Assembly (NCBI GenBank): GCA_045599645.1
Contig: JAZRWI010000068.1
Coordinates: 9,098-73,097, forward strand
Length of the DNA stretch: 64,000 nucleotides
Reading direction: 5' to 3'
Source: RUG334 sp045599645
GTDB lineage: Bacteria; Muiribacteriota; Ozemobacteria; Ozemobacterales; Ozemobacteraceae
How positions within the stretch are numbered: the stretch's first letter is position 1; each line of letters begins with the position of its first letter. The notes beneath the pieces are model-generated. The model was not told where the DNA came from, made no database searches, and was given only the letters and a program-made list of their open reading frames with translations. Position numbers and translations under genes: made by a program. Below are positions 17,733-25,749 of the stretch, in pieces.

Positions 17733-19010
17733 TTAGTCATCCAATTCTTTTATAAAGATTTTTTCTGCAAACTGATTCTTAATTGATTTTACAGTAAATG
17801 AATAGTTGTTATAATTGAATTCATCATTTACAGATAAGAAACCACCTTTAAGGTTTACCAGGAATCCGTTTAATGTATTAAAATCTGAAAGTGCCTTAGA
17901 ACCAAAATTTATTTTTAATATATTTGATAAATCAGATAATGAAACAGAACCATCAACTGTAGCTTCATTTAAACTCTTTGTTTTTTCAATCAATCTAGAT
18001 TGTTTACTATCTTCATACTCATCATCAATTTTACCGAAAATTCGTTCTATTATGTCGTTCATTGATACAATACCAATTAAAGACCCATATTCATTCTGAA
18101 CAATCGCCAATTGTGACTTTTCATTTCTCATTTTTTCAAACAAACGGCTAATCAAAATGCTATCGGGAACGAATAATGGTGCTTGAAGATGGTCTTTTAA
18201 AGAAAAATTATCAACAGAAAATTTATTTAAGCAAATTTCTTTGTAATTAAAGATGCCGATTATATCAGAATTATTAGCATTAAAAACGGGCATTCTGGAA
18301 TACATGTTCTGAGAAAAAACTGATAGTATTGCTTCAAATCCGTCATTCTCATTTAAGGTTATAACATTACTCATTGGTATCATAAGATCACTGGTTTCAA
18401 GGGTGTTAAAGTAATGAGCTTTAGTAATCATTTTATATCCGAAATCTTCTATTATGCCAGCTTCTCGACTATGTATGCCAATAAGTTTTATTTCCTCAAT
18501 TGTAGTAGGATGAGTAAGATTAAGCGTTTCTTTTTTTATGAGCTTCAGTATGATATTTTTAATATTAGAAACAAGCCCTATAAAAGGCTTAGACATCTTA
18601 CTCATTAAATTTAGAAATTTAGCTGAGCTATAACAAATTGAGTTTGATTTTGCATTCCCTATAATGCTTGGCATTATTTCACCAAAAGGTAAAATAATTG
18701 TAATACTTACAAATATAGAAATTAGAGCGTCAAGCAATCCATCTTCGGGAGTTTTCATCATATAGTCACAAATGATGATAGTACATAGAATTGTAGCAAA
18801 GATGTTTACAATCATATTCAATGAAACAAGTGAAATTAAAATGTTTTCTCTTTGGCTATACAAATGCTTTAATAATGAAATTCTTGATTGGTCTTTACCG
18901 CTAATAGTCAGAATAGAATATTCATTCTGAGACATAAAAGCGATATGTACGGCACTCAAATAAGCAGAAATAATTAGAGTAACAATAAACAAAAGAATAT
19001 ATGCTGCCAT
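17733..19010 (-). CDS. CNNM/CBS-domain membrane protein (CorC/HlyC family)
   Basis: A 425-residue protein with an N-terminal DUF21/CNNM transmembrane domain (about residues 1-180, four hydrophobic segments), a CBS pair (about 195-320, including 'GSLIGIVSMNDIIERIFGKIDDEYED') and a C-terminal CorC/HlyC transporter-associated domain. The family is linked to Mg2+/Co2+ efflux or regulation. It is the second of two consecutive paralogues, starting 1 base after the first one's stop. The first segment is less canonical than in its neighbour, which suggests divergence of function. Confidence 0.88.
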   Translation of the reverse strand: MAAYILLFIVTLIISAYLSAVHIAFMSQNEYSILTISGKDQSRISLLKHLYSQRENILISLVSLNMIVNIFATILCTIIICDYMMKTPEDGLLDALISIFVSITIILPFGEIMPSIIGNAKSNSICYSSAKFLNLMSKMSKPFIGLVSNIKNIILKLIKKETLNLTHPTTIEEIKLIGIHSREAGIIEDFGYKMITKAHYFNTLETSDLMIPMSNVITLNENDGFEAILSVFSQNMYSRMPVFNANNSDIIGIFNYKEICLNKFSVDNFSLKDHLQAPLFVPDSILISRLFEKMRNEKSQLAIVQNEYGSLIGIVSMNDIIERIFGKIDDEYEDSKQSRLIEKTKSLNEATVDGSVSLSDLSNILKINFGSKALSDFNTLNGFLVNLKGGFLSVNDEFNYNNYSFTVKSIKNQFAEKIFIKELDD

Positions 19011-19011
19011 G

Positions 19012-20295
19012 TTATTTTACCTTATTTATTCGCTTAGTTATAAGAATTTTTTCTGCACATCTGGTTTTAACACTAAGGACTTTAAAATTAAAATCTGAGA
19101 TATCAAATTCATCTCCCTTTTCAAGGAAATCACCTTTTATATCTGTCAACAAGCCATTAATTGTGTTTATTTTATGATGAGCATTGGTTGGGAAGTCGGT
19201 CATTACAATTTTAGATATGTCTTGTAACGAAGATGTTCCAGGTATCTCTAAGTTAATGTCTTCACTTAATGTCTGGGTTATTGATATGGAATCTTCTTCA
19301 TCGTCATACTCATCGCCTATTAAACCAATAATGCGTTCTAAGATGTTTTCTAATGTTACAATACCATCTGTAATACCATACTCACTAACAACAACAGCCA
19401 TGTGTTTCCTTGAAACCTTCATTTGTTCCATTAAACTACCTATGGTTACATTACCAGGAACATAAATAGGTTCTATCCAATGCTTTTTTATATCAAAATT
19501 ATTCAATTGGCTTTCTTTTAGCTTTAAACATTCTTTTATGTTAAAAATTCCCTTTATTTCATCTATACTAGTATCATAAACAGGTATTCTTGAATAAAGA
19601 TGAGTCTTAAAAATTTTTAAGAGTTCATTTGGTTTAACATCAGACTTTACAGCTATTATCTTATTCTTTGGAATCATTACATCTGCAGCTGTTAGATCAT
19701 TTATCTGGCTAGAAGTATACATGAGATTTTTTTCCATGTTATCTATATTCCCTGCTTTTTGGCTGTTTTCAGCCATCATCATCAGTTCATCAACAGTAGG
19801 AGCGTCATCAATTGCTTTTACAGGTAACATTTTCATAACAGTTTTACTGAGCCAGTTCATAGCAATAGTAATTGGTTTTAATATATAAACTAAAAAATTT
19901 AATGGATAAGCAGCTATTGAACACCATCCCTTAGTGAATGCAACGCCAAATTGTTTTGGTAAGACTTCACCAAATATCAGAAGGAATATAACAGAAACGA
20001 CAGAAGCAACTAAGGGGCCTGCACTTTCAGGAAGTATTTTTGTTTCTACCAGCATTTTATCGGCAACAACACCTGCATAAACAGCTAAAACTGTATTAAC
20101 AATATTATTACCTACTAGTAATGCTGCAATTACGCTCTGTTTATCATTTATAAGTTTCTTTAATAACTGTTTTTTCTTTTCTGAAAAGAAATTTGAAGCT
20201 AAGGCATATTCGGTTATTGAGGTAAAAGCTGTTTCTGTGCCAGAAAAAAAACCAGATAACAGAAGTAGAATTCCAAAAATTATAATATCATTCAT
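19012..20295 (-). CDS. CNNM/CBS-domain membrane protein (CorC/HlyC family), paralogue
   Basis: A 427-residue protein with the start chosen at the ATG ending at 20295: it has AGGAG 6-7 bases upstream and gives the canonical opening 'MNDIIIFGILLLLSGFFSGTETAFTS'. A longer frame to 20418 is open, but it runs through the promoter and so is not used. Domains are the CNNM membrane domain (about 1-195, with 'FGEVLPKQFG'), two CBS motifs (about 205-330) and the CorC/HlyC domain. It probably exports or regulates Mg2+ or Co2+. It forms an operon with its paralogue downstream. Confidence 0.9.
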   Translation of the reverse strand: MNDIIIFGILLLLSGFFSGTETAFTSITEYALASNFFSEKKKQLLKKLINDKQSVIAALLVGNNIVNTVLAVYAGVVADKMLVETKILPESAGPLVASVVSVIFLLIFGEVLPKQFGVAFTKGWCSIAAYPLNFLVYILKPITIAMNWLSKTVMKMLPVKAIDDAPTVDELMMMAENSQKAGNIDNMEKNLMYTSSQINDLTAADVMIPKNKIIAVKSDVKPNELLKIFKTHLYSRIPVYDTSIDEIKGIFNIKECLKLKESQLNNFDIKKHWIEPIYVPGNVTIGSLMEQMKVSRKHMAVVVSEYGITDGIVTLENILERIIGLIGDEYDDEEDSISITQTLSEDINLEIPGTSSLQDISKIVMTDFPTNAHHKINTINGLLTDIKGDFLEKGDEFDISDFNFKVLSVKTRCAEKILITKRINKVK

Positions 20296-20319
20296 ATAAT
20301 TGCTCCTGATAGAGCAGAT

Positions 20320-20348
20320 ATTATACATTATTAATAAAAAATTTTCAA
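20320..20348 (-). promoter_or_regulatory. Sigma-70-type promoter of the CNNM operon
   Basis: Minus-strand TTGAAA (20343-20348) and TATAAT (20320-20325) with a 17-base spacer, about 25 bases before the chosen start at 20295. Confidence 0.65.
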
Positions 20349-20375
20349 AAAATTGAAAATTGTAAAAAAAAAGTA

Positions 20376-20404
20376 TTGCAAATGAAAATGAAAAGTGATA
20401 ATAT
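20376..20404 (+). promoter_or_regulatory. Sigma-70-type promoter of the tRNA-Asn pair
   Basis: TTGCAA (20376-20381) and TAATAT (20399-20404) with a 17-base spacer, 25 bases before the first tRNA. It is back to back with the CNNM promoter. Confidence 0.6.
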
Positions 20405-20429
20405 ACATACATCATCAAGAGATGAGCAA

Positions 20430-20502
20430 TCCTGAATAGCTCAGTCGGTAGAGCAACTGGCTGTTAACCAGTGGGTCGGGGGTTCGAGTCCCTCTTCAGG
20501 AG
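20430..20502 (+). tRNA. tRNA-Asn (anticodon GTT), copy 1
   Basis: A 73-nt cloverleaf. The acceptor stem is TCCTGAA (20430-20436) with TTCAGGA (20495-20501) and discriminator G. The anticodon stem ACTGG/CCAGT closes the loop CTGTTAA with GTT at 20463-20465, and the T-arm has GGTTCGAGTCC. CCA is not encoded. Confidence 0.97.
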
Positions 20503-20550
20503 TTGAATCAGCAAAAGCTGATAGGGATGTTTCTAGAGAAATCTAGATTT

Positions 20551-20623
20551 TCCTGAATAGCTCAGTCGGTAGAGCAACTGGCTGTTAACCAGTGGGTCGG
20601 GGGTTCGAGTCCCTCTTCAGGAG
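20551..20623 (+). tRNA. tRNA-Asn (anticodon GTT), copy 2
   Basis: Identical to the copy at 20430-20502 over all 73 positions, 48 bases downstream. The spacer holds two small hairpins (ATCAGCaaaaGCTGAT and TCTAGAgaaaTCTAGA), which could be processing sites. The pair is followed by a terminator. Confidence 0.97.
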
Positions 20624-20626
20624 TTC

Positions 20627-20655
20627 AAAACCGCTATTTAATTAGCGGTTTTTTC
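20627..20655 (+). terminator. Rho-independent terminator of the tRNA operon
   Basis: Perfect 10-bp stem 20627-20636/20643-20652 (AAAACCGCTA/TAGCGGTTTT) ending in a T-run. Confidence 0.85.
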
Positions 20656-20728
20656 ATTTTAGATAAATTTTAACTTTTTTTCAAATACCCCTTACATAAA
20701 ATCAAAATATAAGTATAATAAAGAAACT

Positions 20729-21682
20729 ATGATGTCACTTAATATAAAAAAATGCGTTTTGATGTTAGGGTTATCTGTAGCTCTCTCAACAGTACCTACA
20801 TATGCAGCACAGGAAGGGAATAATTCAGAAAGTGCTCGCGAAAAATTGTTGAACGAAGCTATTTCTCTCCTCGACAAGGTTGAACTGAGTTCTCCTCGTT
20901 CACAGGTCGAAATCATGAAAGTTCGTGAAAGACTTGTAAAGCTTCAGAACATTAACGTAACTGAAGACGAAGGCGATGACAATGCTCCAGAACTTATGTT
21001 TTCTCGCAGCGGTGGTAATTCCACATCAGTTAGCCGTGCTAACAAAGCTAAGAGAGTAAATTTTTATAATTCCTGCAGAACATTGCGCAATGGCGACCTT
21101 CTTTCTAAGCTCAGAGGCGAATGTGCTTCACATAAAGCTTATGATTATAGCAGAGCTAGAGAACTTGTTATTCTTGGCTTAGATAATCGCAATGGTGACT
21201 TAGAATGTGTATATACTGGTAAGGTATTCACAATTGGCACTGAAAAAATGCCATCTGCTAATGATATAAATATTGAACATACATGGCCTCAGTCTAAGGG
21301 CGCCAAGGGTGCTGCAAAGACCGACCTTCATCATCTCTATGCTACAGAATCAAAGGCTAATTCTATCCGTGGAAATCATCCTTTTGGTTGGGTTAAGGAA
21401 GAAAATCCAAAGTATAGCGTAGGCGGAAGTAAATCTAATGGCCAAGTTTTCGAAGTTAGAAAACAGCATCGTGGAAATGTAGCCCGCTCTATGTTCTATT
21501 TTGCTACTGTTTATAATCAGAAAATTGATCCTGAACAGGAAAAAGTACTTCGCCAGTGGCATAAAGAAGATCCGGTAGATGCAAACGAAATCGCTAGATG
21601 CGATAAGATTGAAGCTTTGCAGAACAATAGAAATCCATATGTTGACCATCCTGAATATGTTGACATGATTGAAGATTTCTAA
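20729..21682 (+). CDS. Secreted endonuclease I family nuclease
   Basis: A 317-residue protein with a signal peptide (cleavage after TYAA, near residue 27), then a helical spacer to about residue 115, and an endonuclease I (EndA/NucM type) domain to the end. Family marks are 'NIEHTWPQSKGAKG' (catalytic His and Trp), 'TDLHHLYATESKANSIRGNHPFG' and 'RGNVARSMFYFATVY'. It would cut DNA in the periplasm or outside, for nutrient use or defence. It is a single-gene unit between a tRNA terminator and its own terminator. A TATAAT-like -10 lies near 20714. Confidence 0.92.
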   Translation: MMSLNIKKCVLMLGLSVALSTVPTYAAQEGNNSESAREKLLNEAISLLDKVELSSPRSQVEIMKVRERLVKLQNINVTEDEGDDNAPELMFSRSGGNSTSVSRANKAKRVNFYNSCRTLRNGDLLSKLRGECASHKAYDYSRARELVILGLDNRNGDLECVYTGKVFTIGTEKMPSANDINIEHTWPQSKGAKGAAKTDLHHLYATESKANSIRGNHPFGWVKEENPKYSVGGSKSNGQVFEVRKQHRGNVARSMFYFATVYNQKIDPEQEKVLRQWHKEDPVDANEIARCDKIEALQNNRNPYVDHPEYVDMIEDF

Positions 21683-21691
21683 TTAATGATT

Positions 21692-21724
21692 AAAAAAAGC
21701 ACCACTTAGTGGTGCTTTTTTTTT
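21692..21724 (+). terminator. Rho-independent terminator of the nuclease gene
   Basis: Stem AAAAGCACCACT/AGTGGTGCTTTT with a 2-base centre, followed by nine or more T. Confidence 0.8.
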
Positions 21725-21853
21725 ACCATTAATAACTTGAGCAAAATATATCTAAGTTTATTTTAGTAATCTGCCGATAAATATAAATTTGCTAAATTTA
21801 ACTTGCCATAAGTGGATTTTTTTATAAATTTAACTATAACATGGAGGTTATAT

Positions 21854-22591
21854 ATGCAAAAATTGTCGAAATCCGTTCTTTCACTATTTTTATTGTGTTT
21901 GCTTGCAATGCCGCAGGCTTCTGAAGCTCAAGGAGGATGCTTCAAAGCTAATTGTGCACCTGCCTGCAATAATCTTTCAGTAGTGGACATGTCCAAACCA
22001 TTACATAAAGAATTCTGTTCAGTTCATAATAGAACAGGTTGCTTATGCCTTAACAAAATCAAACTTGGCGAATGTTTTAATGATTTTGATATGGAAGACA
22101 TTTATAACAACAGGTGGATAAGCTCTTATATGAAGGGTAAGCCAGTTGTTATATTAGCTGGACATAGATCTATAAGATGGGAAATTGCTAAGTGGGCTGA
22201 ATGTTTTAATAAAGAATTAAGACAGACAGGCCTCGCTCACGTTGTTTGGGTAAATGATTTCTCACGTTCTCGCTACCACACAATAAGAGATGAACAATAC
22301 AGTATGTGGAGAGCTTTTAAACCTGCTGTTCCTGTATTGTTTGACTGGGATGGGGTAGTTGGTAGAAGTTTAAAGATTGATTATGAAAAACCAAATATAA
22401 TTGTTCTTGATCCACATGGAAGATTAGTTATGCATGAAATAAAGAATTTTGATTGGTGTTTATATGCATCTATATCAAATTGTATAAAAAATCTTTGCAA
22501 TACTCCTGTATCATGTGAATGTGCTCCAGCATGCGCTCCTTATATTACAGTAAGTTGTGCGCCAACTGGTTGCAAATGTGATTCATACTAA
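21854..22591 (+). CDS. Secreted Cys-rich thioredoxin-fold-like protein
   Basis: A 245-residue protein. The ATG at 21854 is set by GGAGG (21843-21847) 6 bases upstream; a longer in-frame start at 21812 lacks one and would spoil the signal peptide. The signal peptide ends near 'ASEA'. A core domain (about 75-205) has the strand order of thioredoxin-like or peroxiredoxin-like folds ('KPVVILAGH', 'VPVLFDWDGVVGRSL', 'PNIIVLDPHGRLVMHEI') but no CxxC. It is flanked on both sides by Cys-rich arms, 17 Cys in the mature form. The same core recurs in the 198-residue protein at 23374. The function is unknown; disulfide-stabilised surface structure is a guess. Confidence 0.8.
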   Translation: MQKLSKSVLSLFLLCLLAMPQASEAQGGCFKANCAPACNNLSVVDMSKPLHKEFCSVHNRTGCLCLNKIKLGECFNDFDMEDIYNNRWISSYMKGKPVVILAGHRSIRWEIAKWAECFNKELRQTGLAHVVWVNDFSRSRYHTIRDEQYSMWRAFKPAVPVLFDWDGVVGRSLKIDYEKPNIIVLDPHGRLVMHEIKNFDWCLYASISNCIKNLCNTPVSCECAPACAPYITVSCAPTGCKCDSY

Positions 22592-22609
22592 AATTATCTG
22601 GATTGATTA

Positions 22610-22630
22610 TTCATGAATTATTAAGATAAC
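22610..22630. repeat. Left copy of a 21-bp inverted repeat around the Cys-rich gene
   Basis: This 21-bp segment occurs again, perfectly and reverse-complemented, at 23244-23264. The two copies bracket the gene at 22673-23227. The repeat contains the palindrome TTCATGAA at one end. It could be an inversion site, a regulator-binding site, or allow the 5' and 3' untranslated parts of one mRNA to pair. Confidence 0.85.
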
Positions 22631-22672
22631 CTTTTATATGTTTATTGATTTGAATGAACATGGAGGTTATTA

Positions 22673-23227
22673 ATGAACAAAATATCTAAGATATTATTAT
22701 TTGTAGTATTAGCCGTTTGCCTAATAATTCCATCAGCTTCTGAAGCTCGTGGAAGGAAAAAAAGCCAGTCCTGCGAAACAACTATAACTACAGTTGCTCC
22801 TGATTGCTACCATGGATGCATTATTCCTTGCGGAACCTGTACTAATGTTATGCATTATCATAGAGTTCTAATAGAAGAAAAGTGCGTTCCAGAAGTAAAA
22901 CATATACCAGTAACTACTTGTAAGCCAGTCGCTTGTTGCAAACCAGTTAAAAGATGCTGCAATGCACATCCTGTATGCTGTAAGCCAGCACCGTGTAACT
23001 GTTGTAAATGCAAACCAGTTGTCATTTATAAACCAGTAACTTGCTGTAAGCGAGTAGTCACTTGCAGACCGATAGTCGTTTATCAGGCAACTGTTCAGCC
23101 TGTTGTAGCTTGCTGTCAGCCAGTTGTTACCTGCTGTCAGCCAAGATACGTTTGCCCACCACAGGTTCCTTGCAGTGTTGTAGCACCTTGCAATGTTCCA
23201 TGTGGTAAAAAAGGAGATTCAAATTAA
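22673..23227 (+). CDS. Extremely Cys-rich secreted protein
   Basis: A 184-residue protein with a signal peptide ending near 'ASEA' (residue 25), then 158 residues holding 28 Cys, many as CC pairs in a loose repeat of the form C-C-(K/Q)-P-V-x-x. Pro and Val are also abundant, and there are no hydrophobic segments after the signal. Such composition suggests a disulfide-crosslinked coat or matrix protein, or a metal-binding protein. A GGAGG ribosome-binding site sits before the ATG, nearly identical to that of the gene at 21854. Its last residues (GKKGDSN) resemble the end of the 23374 protein (GRRGDSN). Confidence 0.8.
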   Translation: MNKISKILLFVVLAVCLIIPSASEARGRKKSQSCETTITTVAPDCYHGCIIPCGTCTNVMHYHRVLIEEKCVPEVKHIPVTTCKPVACCKPVKRCCNAHPVCCKPAPCNCCKCKPVVIYKPVTCCKRVVTCRPIVVYQATVQPVVACCQPVVTCCQPRYVCPPQVPCSVVAPCNVPCGKKGDSN

Positions 23228-23243
23228 TAAGCTTATATGATTA

Positions 23244-23264
23244 GTTATCTTAATAATTCATGAA
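23244..23264. repeat. Right copy of the 21-bp inverted repeat
   Basis: Perfect reverse complement of 22610-22630, lying 16 bases after the stop codon of the Cys-rich gene and before its terminator. Confidence 0.85.
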
Positions 23265-23286
23265 AAGTCATATATATGATTTTTTT

Positions 23287-23320
23287 AAATCCCGTCAAAT
23301 TATTGGCGGGATTTTTTATT
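23287..23320 (+). terminator. Rho-independent terminator after the Cys-rich gene
   Basis: Stem 23287-23296/23305-23314 (AAATCCCGTC/GGCGGGATTT, with one G-T pair) followed by a T-run. Confidence 0.75.
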
Positions 23321-23373
23321 TTTTACTAGCGTAAATGAATGACTTTTATATATTTACTTTCTAGGAGATATTT

Positions 23374-23970
23374 ATGAAAAAACTTAATAAATTGTTTTCT
23401 ATTTTAGCATTGGCAACAGCATTAATTGTTCCTGGAACAGCTAATGCTCATGAAAATTACTATCATAAGGTTCAAATGGGTGATACCTTCACTTATTTCG
23501 ATCTTGAAGATACTCATTATCAAAGATGGGTTAGTTCTTATTTAAGAAATAAGCCTGTTATAATGCTTACTGGTCATAGATATCAGAAATATGAAATAGC
23601 TAAGTGGGCAGATTCATTTGCTCAGGAATTTCAAAATACAAACCGTGCATATGTGCTCTGGATTGTCAATAATAGTAAAACTTCATGGACTACAAGCAGA
23701 GAGACAATCATCCAACAGTGGAGAACATTTTCTTCTTCCGTTCCAATACTAATGGACTGGGATGGCATTATAGGAAAAAGCCTTAGGATTAATTACAATG
23801 TACCAAATATCATAGTTTTAGATTCCTATGGCAGATTGGTAATGCATGAAATGCATACTTTCAGTCCCCAGGTATATAATGTTATTTCTAATAAGATTAC
23901 TCCATATTGTTCTTATATGAAACTTAAAAAAGGTAAATATAAAAAAGGTAGAAGAGGGGATTCAAATTAA
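23374..23970 (+). CDS. Secreted thioredoxin-fold-like protein, Cys-poor paralogue
   Basis: A 198-residue protein with a signal peptide (cleavage after ANA, near residue 25) and one thioredoxin-like core (about 40-180) that aligns throughout with residues 75-205 of the 21854 protein: 'KPVIMLTGHRYQKYEIAKWADSF', 'VPILMDWDGIIGKSLRINY', 'PNIIVLDSYGRLVMHEM'. It lacks CxxC and has only one Cys, so it is unlikely to be a redox enzyme. The basic tail ends in GRRGDSN. An AGGAG site precedes the start. It probably arose by tandem duplication with loss or gain of the Cys-rich arms. Confidence 0.8.
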   Translation: MKKLNKLFSILALATALIVPGTANAHENYYHKVQMGDTFTYFDLEDTHYQRWVSSYLRNKPVIMLTGHRYQKYEIAKWADSFAQEFQNTNRAYVLWIVNNSKTSWTTSRETIIQQWRTFSSSVPILMDWDGIIGKSLRINYNVPNIIVLDSYGRLVMHEMHTFSPQVYNVISNKITPYCSYMKLKKGKYKKGRRGDSN

Positions 23971-24023
23971 TACTTGAAATTTCAGGCATAATTTAATAGA
24001 ATCTGAGCCCAAGGAAATACAAT

Positions 24024-25679
24024 ATGAAATCATTTAAATCAATTATTTTAGCAAGTGCATTTATGTTGTTAAGTAACATGGCTTATTCAAGCCCTTTTGA
24101 AGATGTTCCAACCAATCACTGGGCTTATGAAGCTATTAATCAGTTGTCTGAATCAGGTGTTATTACCTGTATCGAAGGAAATCGATATGTTGGTGAAAAG
24201 TCTATTGATAGATTAACAATGGCTTCTTATCTGGCAAATGCTTTGGCAAATATTGAGTCAAAGTATGGTTCCGATTATTCTAAGCTTGGGGAAGGGAATA
24301 TCTCTAATATACAGCGTTTAGCAATGGAATATGCTGACGAACTATCTATTATGGCTGTGAAATATAATGGCCTGGATAAAGATTTAAAACAGGTAAAAGA
24401 AGATATTGCCAACCTTAAATGGGATGTTGCCGAAATAAAAAAAGAAATAGAAGACGGTCCTACAAAAAGAGTTCATATTGGCGGTGATTATTTAACAAGA
24501 ATCACTGATTTGCATTATGAACATGGCTTTCACGGTGTTCATCAAGCAGCTGGTTTATTCCGCCTGAAATTCGTCATGAATATTGATAAAGATGTTAAGG
24601 CTGTTGCCAGATGGAGATTAATGAACGGTGTAGGCGAAAGTGGAACCTGGACAGGAAAGAATCATACTACTGGTATCATGGATTTAGCTTTTTTGCAGAT
24701 CAATAATAAACTAGGTGGCGATTTCCTCTTAGGTAGAACATTTGAAGCCACCGGTCATTCTTTGTTGATTAACCAGTATGTTGATGTAGCAAGATATGTG
24801 GCTAAAAGAAATAATGGCAGTCTTATTGTAAACTCTTATTTTAATAGAAAATCAAAAAAAGATGTTAATCAAGTTTGGAATGTTGGTTATAAACATAATG
24901 ATGCAAAATATAATTATTATGTAAACGTATATGGACAAACTGGTCCATCTGGTTATAGTATGATAAATAAAACAGATGATGTAACAGTTAAAGACAGTAA
25001 GAGATATGATATTGAAGCTGGTGTTCATGCTTTGATGGGGAACAGTGGTAAATATTCATTGGATATGTCAGCTGTACACACTGATTTAAAACAGGATAGC
25101 ATTGATGGAAATAAGGTTAGAGACAATGGCAATATTCTTTATGCTGCTTTAAATTGGGATTCAAAAGAAGAAGTTGCTGCTAAGGTATCATACTATATGG
25201 CTGATAAAGAAGCTCATGGTGGTTTATTCCTGGGTGGGGATAGACGTCTGGCTATGGGACCTGAAAGTCCATTAGAAGATATTACAAGACTTGATAACTT
25301 GATGTATACAATGAATCATTTCTTGATTAATGGTGATATTCATAATTTTTCTGATACTAAGATTCAAGTTGAATATAGACCAATGAATTCTAAGAAAAAC
25401 TATTTCAGAATAGCTTATGATTTCCTCAGAGAACTAAAAGATAAGGTTAATGGTATTGATAATAGCAATCCATTGGGAACTGATTCTGGAAAAGCAGATG
25501 TTCTTACAGTAGAATATCGATATAAACTAGGTAAGAATACAAATTGGAAAACAGGTTATTCAAAGTTTACTCACAAAGGCTTAGCTGACAGAATTACTGG
25601 AACTGATGCCGGACGTGGTGGAGCAGGTAGAGATAAAGACTACGGTTTATTATGGTCTGAAATTTATACTAGCTTCTAA
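24024..25679 (+). CDS. SLH-domain beta-barrel outer-membrane protein
   Basis: A 551-residue protein with a signal peptide (cleavage near residue 25), one SLH domain (about 26-80, 'FEDVPTNHWAYEAINQLSESGVI'), a coiled coil (about 95-150) and a long beta-barrel region (about 155-551) ending in an aromatic residue (Phe), as outer-membrane barrels do. SLH porins of this plan are known from Negativicutes, cyanobacteria and related diderms, where SLH grips peptidoglycan or its polymers and tethers the outer membrane. It lies 53 bases after the thioredoxin-fold paralogue and ends at a terminator. It supports a diderm envelope for this organism. Confidence 0.88.
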   Translation: MKSFKSIILASAFMLLSNMAYSSPFEDVPTNHWAYEAINQLSESGVITCIEGNRYVGEKSIDRLTMASYLANALANIESKYGSDYSKLGEGNISNIQRLAMEYADELSIMAVKYNGLDKDLKQVKEDIANLKWDVAEIKKEIEDGPTKRVHIGGDYLTRITDLHYEHGFHGVHQAAGLFRLKFVMNIDKDVKAVARWRLMNGVGESGTWTGKNHTTGIMDLAFLQINNKLGGDFLLGRTFEATGHSLLINQYVDVARYVAKRNNGSLIVNSYFNRKSKKDVNQVWNVGYKHNDAKYNYYVNVYGQTGPSGYSMINKTDDVTVKDSKRYDIEAGVHALMGNSGKYSLDMSAVHTDLKQDSIDGNKVRDNGNILYAALNWDSKEEVAAKVSYYMADKEAHGGLFLGGDRRLAMGPESPLEDITRLDNLMYTMNHFLINGDIHNFSDTKIQVEYRPMNSKKNYFRIAYDFLRELKDKVNGIDNSNPLGTDSGKADVLTVEYRYKLGKNTNWKTGYSKFTHKGLADRITGTDAGRGGAGRDKDYGLLWSEIYTSF

Positions 25680-25695
25680 TATAAATAAAAAAATA

Positions 25696-25737
25696 AAAAG
25701 CCATACTTTTTAAACCTTAAAGTATGGCTTTTATTTT
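25696..25737. terminator. Bidirectional terminator
   Basis: Perfect 14-bp stem 25696-25709/25719-25732 around a 9-base loop, with A and T runs on either side. It separates the convergent barrel and amylase genes. Confidence 0.85.
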
Positions 25738-25749
25738 TGTGATTATTTT

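Noticed and set aside
20296..20418. 41-codon N-terminal extension of the CNNM gene
   Set aside because: It runs through the TTGAAA-N17-TATAAT promoter and the divergent tRNA promoter; the ATG at 20295 has AGGAG in place and gives the family's normal start.
21812..21853. Earlier start for the Cys-rich thioredoxin-fold-like gene
   Set aside because: No ribosome-binding site, and the added residues would bury the signal peptide; GGAGG fits the ATG at 21854.
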